Positions 1 to 8,106 of a stretch of 64,000 nucleotides of DNA are shown here, piece by piece (the stretch's first letter is position 1; each line of letters begins with the position of its first letter). The notes under the pieces were generated by a model that worked only from the letters and a program-made list of their open reading frames with translations, was not told where the DNA came from and made no database searches. The position numbers and the translations under genes were made by a program. Source of the DNA: Microgenomates group bacterium GW2011_GWC1_46_15 (GTDB lineage: Bacteria; Patescibacteria; Microgenomatia; UBA1400; UBA12028); NCBI GenBank assembly GCA_001002285.1, contig LCLX01000003.1, forward strand, positions 1 through 64,000, given 5' to 3'.

Positions 1-51
1 ATTTAGCTTTCGAAATGTGAGAATGTTTGTAATACTTATTTAGATTGATTA

Positions 52-397
52 ATGAAGACATTGCGGCTTATTATACCGCTTTAAGTTTACTAGCCCCATA
101 CTTATTGAGTGGCTGGAAAGATTCGGACATCATGTCATCGCTCAAGCTGGTGGTCTAGATGAAGCTCTTCAGTATATCGAAACCTTAGCTGCAGTGAACG
201 TCGGTCTATTCGATGAAAACTTAACCAGACCAGACGGACATGAAGGTGGTATTCTTGCAGAGGTCTTTCGCAAAAAATTTCCTAGAGGAACGGTGATTAG
301 TATTTCATCACATCCTCAAAAATGGTCAGATCGTCCAGATCTTACAAGTGGAGATAGCGGCGAAGTAATTGCGCAAGCGGTAACAGACGCGCCTTAA
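52..397 (+). pseudogene. Degenerate response-regulator receiver-domain fragment
   Basis: The frame open from about position 56 to the stop at 397 reads like the body of a receiver domain: a helix followed by GHHVIAQAGG, a candidate phospho-acceptor Asp in GLFDENL, a DG turn, and a VISIS strand. The N-terminal acidic pocket expected of receivers is missing. The only good upstream ATG (52) is in another frame and stops after ten codons (MKTLRLIIPL), which would fit a frameshift near position 80. A GTG at 194 is the first in-frame start and gives only 67 residues. A broken or decaying gene is the best reading; a short degenerate receiver translated from an unusual start is the alternative. Confidence 0.4.
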
Positions 398-432
398 AAT
401 CATTCTTGGATTGATAAATCAATCTATTATTG

Positions 433-504
433 TGTCCCCACCGGGAATCGAACCTGGATTTAGGGTTTAGGAAACCCCCGTTCTATCCATTGAACTATGG
501 GGAC
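433..504 (-). tRNA. tRNA-Arg (anticodon CCT)
   Basis: The minus strand folds as a cloverleaf: acceptor stem GTCCCCA/TGGGGAC, D arm around AGTTCAATGGATAGAAC, anticodon loop TTCCTAA, T arm GGTTCGATTCC, discriminator A. The anticodon CCT reads AGG (Arg). The CCA end is not encoded. Confidence 0.93.
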
Positions 505-508
505 ATGC

Positions 509-539
509 TTGCCATTATACCTCGACCCGATGCTACAAT
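509..539 (+). promoter_or_regulatory. Sigma70-type promoter of the LamG gene, leaderless
   Basis: TTGCCA (509-514), a 19-nt spacer and TACAAT (534-539). The -10 box ends 8 nt before the ATG at 548, so the transcript would start at or next to the start codon. The promoter partly overlaps the end of the divergent tRNA-Arg region. Confidence 0.5.
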
Positions 540-547
540 GCGATCGT

Positions 548-3500
548 ATGTCCCGTTCCAAAAAAAGAGTTTCTTCCTTTCTCTTCGGTGGTGTTTTTCT
601 CATCGTTCTTCTCGTGTTTTTTGGTATGCGGTTGTTGAGTCCCGCCAAAGCGGCTTGGTTTGATGAATCTTGGGCGTACCGTAACGCTATTCCAATTTCT
701 TCCCATACCGCAGCCGAGACCAACGTATACATCAGTACCACAATAGATACTTCTGCATCAGGTCAATTTCAAAGCGACTGTGGAGATCTACGTTTTACTG
801 ATACCGGCGGTAATCTCTTGCCATATTACATAGTTTCAGGTTGCACCACCGCCACCACCGTTGCCCACATTTTCTTTGATTCCTTCCCCGCCGGCGCCCA
901 AACCATCTACTACTATTACGGCAATCCCAGTGCCGCCAACGGCTTCTCCGCTGCTGATTTTGCCACTGTCGCCACCAATTACGCCATCGGCACCGTAGCC
1001 GTCCAGGAAAAATCCGCCGGTCCCGTGGCGTACTGGAAATTCGACGAGGGGTATGGAAACACAGTAAACAACTCAACATCAAGAACTCAATTGAACGGGA
1101 CCATCACAAACGCCACTTGGCAAAGTGAGGATAAATGCGTCTCGGGAAAATGTCTCTATTTTGATGGAAGTGGAGACTATGTCATTGTGAATGATCCTTC
1201 AAATGGCGCACTCGATTTTGATACAAACAGCTTTACAATTTCAGTCTGGGTAAGAACAGAGGATAACAGCGGCGAAATAATTCACAAAATGGAAGGAGCC
1301 ACTCAAATAGGGTACCAAATCAACTTAGCTGACGGCTGGGGTGGCGACACGTACGGAATGATTGATGATGGCCCAAATCAGTCTTACCGTTACGGAAAAG
1401 ACGGCTCTGGCATCTACAACAATAACTGGCACCAAATCACAATAGTTTTTGATCGTAGCCAAACCTATCCTCTTGTCTACCTCGACGGCCGTGCTAATAC
1501 GGGAAGTGCTGGGGGGTATACCCCTGAAAGTTTGGGGAGCATCTCTAATGCAGCAAACTTCTATATTGGAGGTAATACTAGTCAGTTTAAAGGCTTCATC
1601 GACGACGTCAAAATCTACAACTACTCCCGCACGGCAGCGCAAATCAAGGCCGATTTTAAATCCCGCGGCACTACCAAGGGTGTCTCCGTCTCCCTCGGCT
1701 CCTCCTCCAAAAACCTCGACGCTCTTTCTAACGGTTTAGTTGGCTACTGGAAAATGGACGAGTCTGCGGCCAACTCCTGCACCGGTAGCGTCAACGACTC
1801 CTGTGACTCTTCCGGCAACTCCAACGACCTAGCCCACCAAACCACGTTTGCTGCCGCCGCGGGAAAATTTGGCAACGCGCAGGACTTCGAGGCCGGCACT
1901 AGCGACTATTTGTCAATTAACGACAACAGTACTCTGTCTTTGACTTCATCTCTCACGCTAAGCGCGTGGTTTAACACCGAAAGTCAAACAAATGGACAAA
2001 TAATAGCAAAAGACGTAACTGGGGGCAGAAGCTACTATTTAAGGCAGTTCGGCACAACAATTAGATTTCTAGTTTCATCCGACGGTACAAGCGCCACTGC
2101 TTACAGGGATTCGAGTACGACACTATCTAATAGTACTTGGTATCACGTTGCTGGAGTCTATAACAGTACGAATAGAACTATGGATATTTATCTAAATGGA
2201 GCTTTAGACAATGGAACCCTAACTGGAACAGTTCCCGCTTCCGTATATGATTCAACAACTTCACTCAGGATTGCCAACGACGAAAATAATAGCGGTGGAT
2301 ATTTCGACGGCAAAATCGACGACGTCCGCATCTACAACCGCGCCCTCTCCTCCAAAGAAGTCCGCGACCTCTACTCCTGGGCCCCGGGACCAATCGGTTG
2401 GTGGAAATTTGACGAACATAGTGGAACCACAATCAACGACTCCAGTGGCGTCAGCAATTCCATTTCGGTAACTGGATCTCCTACTTGGACCACAGGTAAA
2501 TTTGGTTCTGGACTATCTTTTAATGGCTCCTCAGACAGATTAAACGTCACTGCAACTACCACCCTTCAACCAAAAAATATTGGTGTCGACTTCTGGGTTT
2601 ATCCTACCTACAACACCACCACCGGAGATTGGAAAGGTATTATCACTGGTCCCTACGGTAATGGTTATAGCAATAGTTGGCGCGTTCTGGATTACAACAA
2701 AGGAATTATTTTCCAAGTCAATGTCGGAGACGCAGCTCCAATAGTTTGCACCACTAGTGCTTCCACTGTCCCCAGAAACACATGGTCACACATCGCCGCT
2801 TCCTATGACCAACAAAATCTGCGCGTTTTTATCAACGGAGTTCAACAATGTTCCACGGCCGAAACCAGAGCCATCAACTACACCACATCAAGCACAATGT
2901 ATCTTGGATTTGCACAATTTTATTTTCAGGGGAAACTCGATGATATTAGATTCTACAACTACGCCCGCACGCAAAAACAAATCGTTGAGGATATGAACGC
3001 AGGACACCCCGTTGGTGGCTCCCCCGTTGGCTCCCAAGTAGGCTACTGGAAATTCGACGAAGGATACGGGGCAACAACTTTTAACTCTGGCAATGGGACA
3101 GGTTTAAATGGCACTATTACTGGAGCCGCATGGAGTAATAATGGAAAATTTGGAAAATCTTTAGCGTTTGTCAACGGTTCAAATACTATCGTTAGCGTAA
3201 ACGATAATGATGCCCTCGATATAAGAACTGGGGGTATGACCTTATCGGCCTGGATTAAAACTTCGGCTACTGGGGTTATCCAAAATATTATTAGAAAAGA
3301 TAACGGAGCTGGTTTGAGTGGGTATATTTTTAGGATCGAAACCGATAATCGCCTAAGAATTTCATACAGCGATGCAGATAGTTCTGCAACTTCTTATGCC
3401 GCTGCCGGAGCAGTCACCGATGGTGCTTGGCATTACGTCGCAGCAGTCTATGACAGAGACCTAGATATGCAGTATCTCTATGTGGATGGAAAACAGGTCG

Positions 3501-5128
3501 ATTCCGATGATCCTAATATTTCGGGGGATGTCAACAACACCACAGCATTCAGAATTGGTATGTCCTCTGCTACATCTGAAGCATTTTCTGGCCTTATTGA
3601 TGAAGTAAAAGTTTACAACTCTGCGCTCACTGCCGACGAAATAAAGCTCGATATGAACCGCGGTTCGGTAATGGTTTTGGGAACTTTTTCTGATACTTCA
3701 CAGCTCACTGGTGGTTCGGTTGCCTCTTCCTCTGCCCAAGCTGCCTACTGCATCCTCGGCGATACTGCGACTTGTTCTGCCCCTATTGGTGAATGGAACC
3801 TAGAAGAAAAGACTGGAACAACAGCGAATGACTCTTCGGGTAACGGAAATACAGGAACTCTCACCAATAATCCAACGTGGTCAACTGGTAAATTTGGATC
3901 AGGGATTAATTTCAGCAACAATTATGTAACCTCTCCAATTGCAAATGAAGCTAATTTTGATTTCACTTCAGACTTTACTGTTTCTGGTTGGATCAATGTT
4001 GATCCCACAAACAGCACTAGCTATAGAGGAGTTCTTGGAAAATATAATAATGATTCCACCGGTTGGGACCTTGGAGTACAAAGTGACGGTTTGCGTATGG
4101 ACATAAGAGGATCATCAACTATAGACGCTGGCCCCTCAGGAACACTTGGAACAAATACCTGGAAACATTTCGGGATTGTAAACACAACAACATCCATAAA
4201 AATATACATCGATGGAGTGTTGGTAAATACAACCAATGGAACATGGACAAGTACAACAAATAATAACGCTTTTACATTCGGCAACCGAGGTATATCTGGT
4301 ACTACTGGTTTTATTGGTAAATTAGATAACATAAGAGTTTTCAACTATGCCCGCACACCAGCCCAAATCGCATGGGACTATAACCGCAGTGGACCTGTGG
4401 GATACTGGAAATTCGATGAATGCCAAGGGTCTACTCTCAATGATTCCTCAGGTAATGGGAACGCTGGCACTTGGAATGGCACAGGTGGTGGCACACAAAC
4501 CGCCGTGGGCACGTGTACGACAGCAAGTACTGCCTGGGGTAATGGCGCAACCGGTAAATTTAATAGCAGTCTCAACTTCGACGGCTCTGATGATTATGTA
4601 CAGCTTGCACATACTGCCAGCCCAAATCCATCAACCCAACTTACGGTCTCTGCCTGGATAAAAGTTGCTAGCCTTGCCAATGCAACAAATTACAACATCT
4701 TCGTCAAACAAACTTGGGCAAGTAAACTCGGATTCCGGCTTGGACTTGGGGGGTATGGTGCATGTGCTAGTCTTAATTGTCTGTTCTTGGGAGTTGGAGA
4801 TGGTGTTACTCTCACTGAAACTACTACTTCGGGTGTTAATCTCACCGATACCGGCGCCTGGCACCATGTCGTGGGAACTTTTTCTTCCGGAGCGATTAAG
4901 CTTTATGTCGATGGAAATCAACGATATAATACAACATCTGCAGTGACTTCTATTGTGAATGACGCTGTCGCGGGACGCATCGGTCGCCATTCCACTGGAG
5001 CAGAATATTTTCCCGGTCAGATTGACGATGTGCGGGTTTTCAACTACGCCCTCACCGCTACTCAGGTCAAACAATTATATAACGGCGGATCGGGAGTGCA
5101 GTTTGCCCCATTAACAGGAAGCCCGTAA
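548..5128 (+). CDS. Secreted DUF2341 and multi-LamG surface protein (1526 aa)
   Basis: Large exported protein. I chose the ATG at 548 (MSRSKKRVSSFLFGG) over the upstream GTG at 497 because it has a TACAAT -10 box and gives a proper signal anchor (basic start, then a hydrophobic stretch ending near SPAKA). A DUF2341-like domain follows (WFDESWAYRNAIPI, then IYYYYGNPSA). Next come six concanavalin-like LamG/LamG-3 units, each opened by a GYWKFDE-type motif (AYWKFDEG, GYWKMDES, GWWKFDEH, GYWKFDEG, GEWNLEEK, GYWKFDEC) and closed by DDVRIYNYA-type strands. LamG units usually bind sugars or proteins, so an adhesin or envelope role is inferred. No LPXTG or other C-terminal anchor is visible. Base composition changes inside units, suggesting domain shuffling. 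Confidence 0.85.
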   Translation: MSRSKKRVSSFLFGGVFLIVLLVFFGMRLLSPAKAAWFDESWAYRNAIPISSHTAAETNVYISTTIDTSASGQFQSDCGDLRFTDTGGNLLPYYIVSGCTTATTVAHIFFDSFPAGAQTIYYYYGNPSAANGFSAADFATVATNYAIGTVAVQEKSAGPVAYWKFDEGYGNTVNNSTSRTQLNGTITNATWQSEDKCVSGKCLYFDGSGDYVIVNDPSNGALDFDTNSFTISVWVRTEDNSGEIIHKMEGATQIGYQINLADGWGGDTYGMIDDGPNQSYRYGKDGSGIYNNNWHQITIVFDRSQTYPLVYLDGRANTGSAGGYTPESLGSISNAANFYIGGNTSQFKGFIDDVKIYNYSRTAAQIKADFKSRGTTKGVSVSLGSSSKNLDALSNGLVGYWKMDESAANSCTGSVNDSCDSSGNSNDLAHQTTFAAAAGKFGNAQDFEAGTSDYLSINDNSTLSLTSSLTLSAWFNTESQTNGQIIAKDVTGGRSYYLRQFGTTIRFLVSSDGTSATAYRDSSTTLSNSTWYHVAGVYNSTNRTMDIYLNGALDNGTLTGTVPASVYDSTTSLRIANDENNSGGYFDGKIDDVRIYNRALSSKEVRDLYSWAPGPIGWWKFDEHSGTTINDSSGVSNSISVTGSPTWTTGKFGSGLSFNGSSDRLNVTATTTLQPKNIGVDFWVYPTYNTTTGDWKGIITGPYGNGYSNSWRVLDYNKGIIFQVNVGDAAPIVCTTSASTVPRNTWSHIAASYDQQNLRVFINGVQQCSTAETRAINYTTSSTMYLGFAQFYFQGKLDDIRFYNYARTQKQIVEDMNAGHPVGGSPVGSQVGYWKFDEGYGATTFNSGNGTGLNGTITGAAWSNNGKFGKSLAFVNGSNTIVSVNDNDALDIRTGGMTLSAWIKTSATGVIQNIIRKDNGAGLSGYIFRIETDNRLRISYSDADSSATSYAAAGAVTDGAWHYVAAVYDRDLDMQYLYVDGKQVDSDDPNISGDVNNTTAFRIGMSSATSEAFSGLIDEVKVYNSALTADEIKLDMNRGSVMVLGTFSDTSQLTGGSVASSSAQAAYCILGDTATCSAPIGEWNLEEKTGTTANDSSGNGNTGTLTNNPTWSTGKFGSGINFSNNYVTSPIANEANFDFTSDFTVSGWINVDPTNSTSYRGVLGKYNNDSTGWDLGVQSDGLRMDIRGSSTIDAGPSGTLGTNTWKHFGIVNTTTSIKIYIDGVLVNTTNGTWTSTTNNNAFTFGNRGISGTTGFIGKLDNIRVFNYARTPAQIAWDYNRSGPVGYWKFDECQGSTLNDSSGNGNAGTWNGTGGGTQTAVGTCTTASTAWGNGATGKFNSSLNFDGSDDYVQLAHTASPNPSTQLTVSAWIKVASLANATNYNIFVKQTWASKLGFRLGLGGYGACASLNCLFLGVGDGVTLTETTTSGVNLTDTGAWHHVVGTFSSGAIKLYVDGNQRYNTTSAVTSIVNDAVAGRIGRHSTGAEYFPGQIDDVRVFNYALTATQVKQLYNGGSGVQFAPLTGSP

Positions 5129-5172
5129 CATCCTTGCACAAAAAGTGAGAATCTCGTTTCGCGAACATACTT

Positions 5173-5439
5173 TCATTGTTGCTTAGTAAAACTTGTGGTT
5201 CCGCAGTGTTTATATAAACAAACTATATTGTCAGAAATCAATTCTATACATTTGGTCGCAATAGATTTTTGCTGAATCAGGAAGTATCCATTCCACAACG
5301 GGAAAGCATGGGGAAGTTCACATGGATGGCATAATATTCTTTCGGGACATACGAAAGAACAGTTAAGTTTATATATACGGGGAATAGGAATCAAAAGAAT
5401 AGTCAATATAATTAAGATGAATAAGTATTTTTTGTTCAT
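5173..5439 (-). CDS. Small exported or membrane-anchored Cys-containing protein (88 aa)
   Basis: Not recognised. The first ~20 residues (MNKKYLFILIILTILLIPIP) form a signal peptide or membrane anchor. The rest carries six cysteines in spaced positions (CSFVC, CHPC, KCIE, VCLYKHC), which may form disulfides outside the cell. It lies alone between the LamG gene (opposite strand) and tRNA-Pro. The ribosome-binding site is weak. The N-terminus resembles that of the ComEC metallo-beta-lactamase protein at 11096-12019 (MNKKYIFIW), which is probably just a shared export-signal style. It could be a chance ORF. Confidence 0.4.
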   Translation of the reverse strand: MNKKYLFILIILTILLIPIPRIYKLNCSFVCPERILCHPCELPHAFPLWNGYFLIQQKSIATKCIELISDNIVCLYKHCGTTSFTKQQ

Positions 5440-5465
5440 TCTTTTCAGTTATTTATGTATCTTTG

Positions 5466-5538
5466 TCGGGGTGCGCGGACTCGAACCGCGGGCCTCATCG
5501 TCCCGAACGATGCGCGCTACCAACTGCGCTACACCCCG
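5466..5538 (-). tRNA. tRNA-Pro (anticodon CGG)
   Basis: Minus-strand cloverleaf with acceptor CGGGGTG/CACCCCG, D arm TAGCGCAGTTGGTAGCGC, anticodon arm CATCG-TTCGGGA-CGATG, T arm CGCGG-TTCGAGT-CCGCG and discriminator A. Anticodon CGG reads CCG (Pro). No encoded CCA. Confidence 0.94.
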
Positions 5539-5597
5539 CCATATCGCGCATTTTACATACTCCGTGCGCTCTCAATATTCTGCGCGCTGTTTCTTCG

Positions 5598-6068
5598 CTA
5601 CTTCCCTAGTTCTTCTTTTGAGTAGACTAAACAATCAACGCCGCTTTCGTATGCAAAAATTTCACCTTGTGCAAAAAGCAGGTTGCGTTCTTTTTTCGCA
5701 TTTTCAACGCTGTCAGAAGCATGGATAAGGTTGTTGGACTGACTCATGGCAAAATCACCACGGATTGAACCCGCTTCGGCTTCACGACCCTTTGTAAGGC
5801 CAACCAGTTTGCGGATCGTGTCAACCGCGTCCAACCCCTCCCACACCATCGCAATGATTGGTGTTTGCATCATGAATGCTTTGAGTCCGCTAAAAAATGG
5901 TTTTTCTTTGTGGTGCGCGTACCACTGGTCAAGTACGTCATGGCTCAACGTTGTCATTTTAAGCGCAACTAATTTTAATCCTTTGCGTTCAAATCGCGCG
6001 ATGATTTCGCCGATTAGTCCGCGTTGTAGTCCATCTGGTTTTACGAGAACAACTGATTGTTGCATCAT
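5598..6068 (-). CDS. ndk: Nucleoside diphosphate kinase
   Basis: Transfers the gamma-phosphate from ATP to other nucleoside diphosphates through a phospho-histidine, in the cytoplasm. The 156-residue product has the family start (QSVVLVKPDGLQRGLIGEII), the central GLTKGREAEAGSIRGDF segment, and the active-site region NLIHASDSVENA with the catalytic His. It is slightly longer than the ~140-residue bacterial norm. A good ribosome-binding site (AAGGAG) lies 6 nt before the first of two tandem ATGs, so 6068 was chosen. A promoter (CTGACA, 17 nt, TAGAAT) lies just upstream. It is monocistronic, flanked by tRNA-Pro downstream and tandem plus-strand terminators upstream. Confidence 0.97.
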   Translation of the reverse strand: MMQQSVVLVKPDGLQRGLIGEIIARFERKGLKLVALKMTTLSHDVLDQWYAHHKEKPFFSGLKAFMMQTPIIAMVWEGLDAVDTIRKLVGLTKGREAEAGSIRGDFAMSQSNNLIHASDSVENAKKERNLLFAQGEIFAYESGVDCLVYSKEELGK

Positions 6069-6106
6069 ATGTCACTCCTTTACGTATGTTTGTTATGCCT
6101 GTGGGT

Positions 6107-6135
6107 ATTCTATCGCACAATACTGAAATTGTCAG
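6107..6135 (-). promoter_or_regulatory. Promoter of ndk
   Basis: On the minus strand CTGACA (6135-6130), a 17-nt spacer and TAGAAT (6112-6107). The inferred start lies about 30 nt before the ndk ribosome-binding site, so this gene has an ordinary leader. Confidence 0.6.
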
Positions 6136-6172
6136 GTGTCCTGTTTGATGCTGCACGACCATCGTATAGAAA

Positions 6173-6197
6173 GCTTCGCCAATCGGTGAGGCTTTTT
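6173..6197 (+). terminator. Rho-independent terminator hairpin 1
   Basis: GCTTCGCC (6173-6180), loop AATC, GGTGAGGC (6185-6192), then T5. Eight pairs including G-T wobbles. Plus-strand polarity. No plus-strand gene is apparent just upstream. Confidence 0.6.
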
Positions 6198-6209
6198 GTT
6201 TCTAAAGAG

Positions 6210-6232
6210 AGTCCCCGAAGGGGGCTTTTTTT
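6210..6232 (+). terminator. Rho-independent terminator hairpin 2
   Basis: AGTCCCC, loop GAA, GGGGGCT, then a T7 run ending at 6232. It follows hairpin 1 by 13 nt, making a tandem terminator that also insulates the downstream promoter element. Confidence 0.7.
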
Positions 6233-6281
6233 ATACCAATTTTCCTTTCGTTTGGTGTTTGTACGATTTGAGTGAGAAAAT
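6232..6281 (+). promoter_or_regulatory. Conserved upstream element, copy 1, with -10 box
   Basis: A 36-bp element (ATACC, AATTTT, TTTCGTTTGGTG, TTGTACGAT; ends at 6267) followed by exactly 8 nt, a -10-like GAAAAT (6276-6281), 6 nt and the ATG at 6288. The same element-8-nt-(-10)-6/7-nt-ATG layout recurs before comEA (14133-14172) and before the small ORF at 43503. Confidence 0.55.
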
Positions 6282-6287
6282 AAAAAA

Positions 6288-6506
6288 ATGACAAAAGAAA
6301 TACTCACGCAGAAAAAATTATTTGCATCGTACCTGTTTGATCTCAGCAAGATTGTCTTTACAACATTCGTGATTGGTGGCATTATCAACTATAATAAGAT
6401 TGGATTTTTATATATCCTTATTGGATTTCCAACATTCATCGGTTTGGCAATGTGGGCAAGATATGTAGTAAAAATGCGCATACAACAAAGAAAGGATGAT
6501 ATATGA
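6288..6506 (+). CDS. Small two-span membrane protein (72 aa), DUF6722-like
   Basis: Short membrane protein with a lysine-rich cytoplasmic start, two hydrophobic spans (IVFTTFVIGGII and IGFLYILIGFPTFIGLAMW) and a basic tail. The LFDLSKIVFTTFVIGG segment resembles a family of tiny bacterial membrane proteins (DUF6722, from memory) and aligns with LSDIGQVFFATYVLT in the protein at 43503-43742. Function unknown. There is no ribosome-binding site; a -10-like box 6 nt upstream suggests a leaderless message. Its TGA stop overlaps the ATG of the next gene (ATGA), indicating translational coupling. Confidence 0.65.
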   Translation: MTKEILTQKKLFASYLFDLSKIVFTTFVIGGIINYNKIGFLYILIGFPTFIGLAMWARYVVKMRIQQRKDDI

Positions 6507-6676
6507 CATTTACTGCAAAAGCATATGAACTTCTAAGTAATTCTGGCGTTCAGACAATGATAGGTATTTATGTTAGCCTCATCATTCTCGCAAAATCGGA
6601 CGACATTATTGATACATTTTCGCGGTGGAAACATGCGTTAATAAAAAGAAAAGATACGCGGAAAATTTCATCATAA
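6503..6676 (+). CDS. Tiny single-span membrane protein (57 aa)
   Basis: Starts with the ATG that overlaps the preceding stop (ATGA). The product has one hydrophobic segment (MIGIYVSLIILA) followed by a basic, probably cytoplasmic tail (RWKHALIKRKDTRK). No family recognised. The arrangement, a DUF6722-like gene coupled to an even smaller membrane protein behind the shared promoter element, is repeated at 43503-43973, which supports it being a real gene. Confidence 0.55.
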   Translation: MTFTAKAYELLSNSGVQTMIGIYVSLIILAKSDDIIDTFSRWKHALIKRKDTRKISS

Positions 6677-6699
6677 AGTGTGGCGGCACAAAAAATAGC

Positions 6700-8070
6700 T
6701 TACCCCATCACTAGTTTTTCAAACTTTTCTTGTTCTTCAAATGGGCCGATCATGACAAAATAGAGCCGTTTTTCATCAATGAGTTTTTTTGCGATTGCGC
6801 GCACGTCAGTCAGCTGAACTGCGCGGATTTTTTCCAACTCTTCTTCAACCGTTTCAGTTTTCCCCGTCAATAACTGTGTTGCACCATAGTGGCTCGCAAC
6901 AGTTTTTGTGTCTTCCATATCCAAAATGGTCGAACCGGTCATGTAATCTTTTGCACGCTGCAACTCAATTTCAGTAATCACACGCGGTCCTTGTGTGTCC
7001 AACAAGTGGAAAAATTCTTCACGGACCACACGAATTGCCTCCTCCACCCGTGTCGGATCAACGCCAGCTGAAGCGCCAAACACGCCGGTGTCGTGATAAT
7101 AATCGAGATCACTGCGGACGTAGTAACACAACCCGCGTTTTTCGCGGACCTCGGTAAACAACCGCGAACTCATGTTGCCGCCAAAAATTGCGGCCAATAC
7201 TTGCAACGCGTACCGTTGCGGATCGGTGCGCGTAATTCCGGGAACGGCCATAATAAAATGCGCCTGATCGGTTTTCTTGTACTCAACTTTTACGCGTTCG
7301 CCGGTAAATAATGTTTTCGTGAATGTTTTCAGTGCCCGTTCACCGCCATTTTTCCGATTACTCGTATCACTTTTTTTAGAAAACGCGCGCTCAATGTCGT
7401 GCACAATACTATCGCCACCCACAATAGTTGCGTCACCAGCAACCGTGAGCACAACGTTGCCCAATCCATACCACTCTTTCACGTATGCGACAAAATCCTC
7501 GCGGCTCAATCCGCGCACCGTTTCTTTTGTTCCAATGATGTCGCGGCCCAGTGGACTGCCGGCAAATAACACTTGTTCAAAAATATCGCCGATGTGCCGC
7601 ATGGGCGTGTCGTTGTACATGTTGATTTCTTCAACAATCACGCCTTTTTCGCGTTCCAAATCATCTTTACGGAGTGTTGGTGTAAGCAACATGTCCGAAA
7701 CCACATCAACGGCCAACGGCATGTGCTCGCTCGCGGCTTTTACGTAGTATCCCGTGTACTCTTTTGATGTAAACGCGTTGAACTCCGCGCCCACCGCGTC
7801 AACCGCCGCCGCTAAATCCTGCGCGGTCGGATATTTTTCCGTTCCTTTAAACACCATGTGTTCTAAAAAGTGCGAGATGCCACCCCACGCTGGTTTTTCA
7901 TATCGCGAGCCGGTGTTCACCAATGCCAAAACCGTAACCGACTGCACGCCTTTCATGGGAATCCGCAAAAGTGTGAGTCCATTTGACAACATGTTTTTGA
8001 AATACAGAGAGGATGAGGAGTGTGATGAACCGCGTTTAGAAGTTTTTGCTACCGTTTTTACTGCTGCCAT
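6700..8070 (-). CDS. M16-family zinc protease (456 aa)
   Basis: Peptidase of the insulinase/processing-peptidase family, likely cytoplasmic or peripheral. The inverted zinc motif HxxEH is at residues 67-71 (HFLEH, in GGISHFLEHMVFKGT), followed by AFTSKEYTGYY and EKGVIVEEINMYND, where the third zinc ligand (Glu) normally lies. The C-terminal half has the non-catalytic M16 lobe (FGGNMSSRLFTEVREKRGLCYYV). Length matches single-chain bacterial M16 proteins that dimerise. TACAAT lies 7 nt before the ATG with no ribosome-binding site, so the message is probably leaderless. Divergent from the ligase-like gene at 8107. Confidence 0.93.
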   Translation of the reverse strand: MAAVKTVAKTSKRGSSHSSSSLYFKNMLSNGLTLLRIPMKGVQSVTVLALVNTGSRYEKPAWGGISHFLEHMVFKGTEKYPTAQDLAAAVDAVGAEFNAFTSKEYTGYYVKAASEHMPLAVDVVSDMLLTPTLRKDDLEREKGVIVEEINMYNDTPMRHIGDIFEQVLFAGSPLGRDIIGTKETVRGLSREDFVAYVKEWYGLGNVVLTVAGDATIVGGDSIVHDIERAFSKKSDTSNRKNGGERALKTFTKTLFTGERVKVEYKKTDQAHFIMAVPGITRTDPQRYALQVLAAIFGGNMSSRLFTEVREKRGLCYYVRSDLDYYHDTGVFGASAGVDPTRVEEAIRVVREEFFHLLDTQGPRVITEIELQRAKDYMTGSTILDMEDTKTVASHYGATQLLTGKTETVEEELEKIRAVQLTDVRAIAKKLIDEKRLYFVMIGPFEEQEKFEKLVMG

Positions 8071-8077
8071 GCGAAGG

Positions 8078-8100
8078 ATTGTACCATGCCGTAGTACAAT
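8078..8100. promoter_or_regulatory. Divergent -10 boxes for the M16 and ligase-like genes
   Basis: Minus-strand TACAAT (8083-8078) is 7 nt from the M16 ATG at 8070; plus-strand TACAAT (8095-8100) is 6 nt from the ATG at 8107. Both genes would be leaderless. Confidence 0.55.
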
Positions 8101-8106
8101 TGGCGC

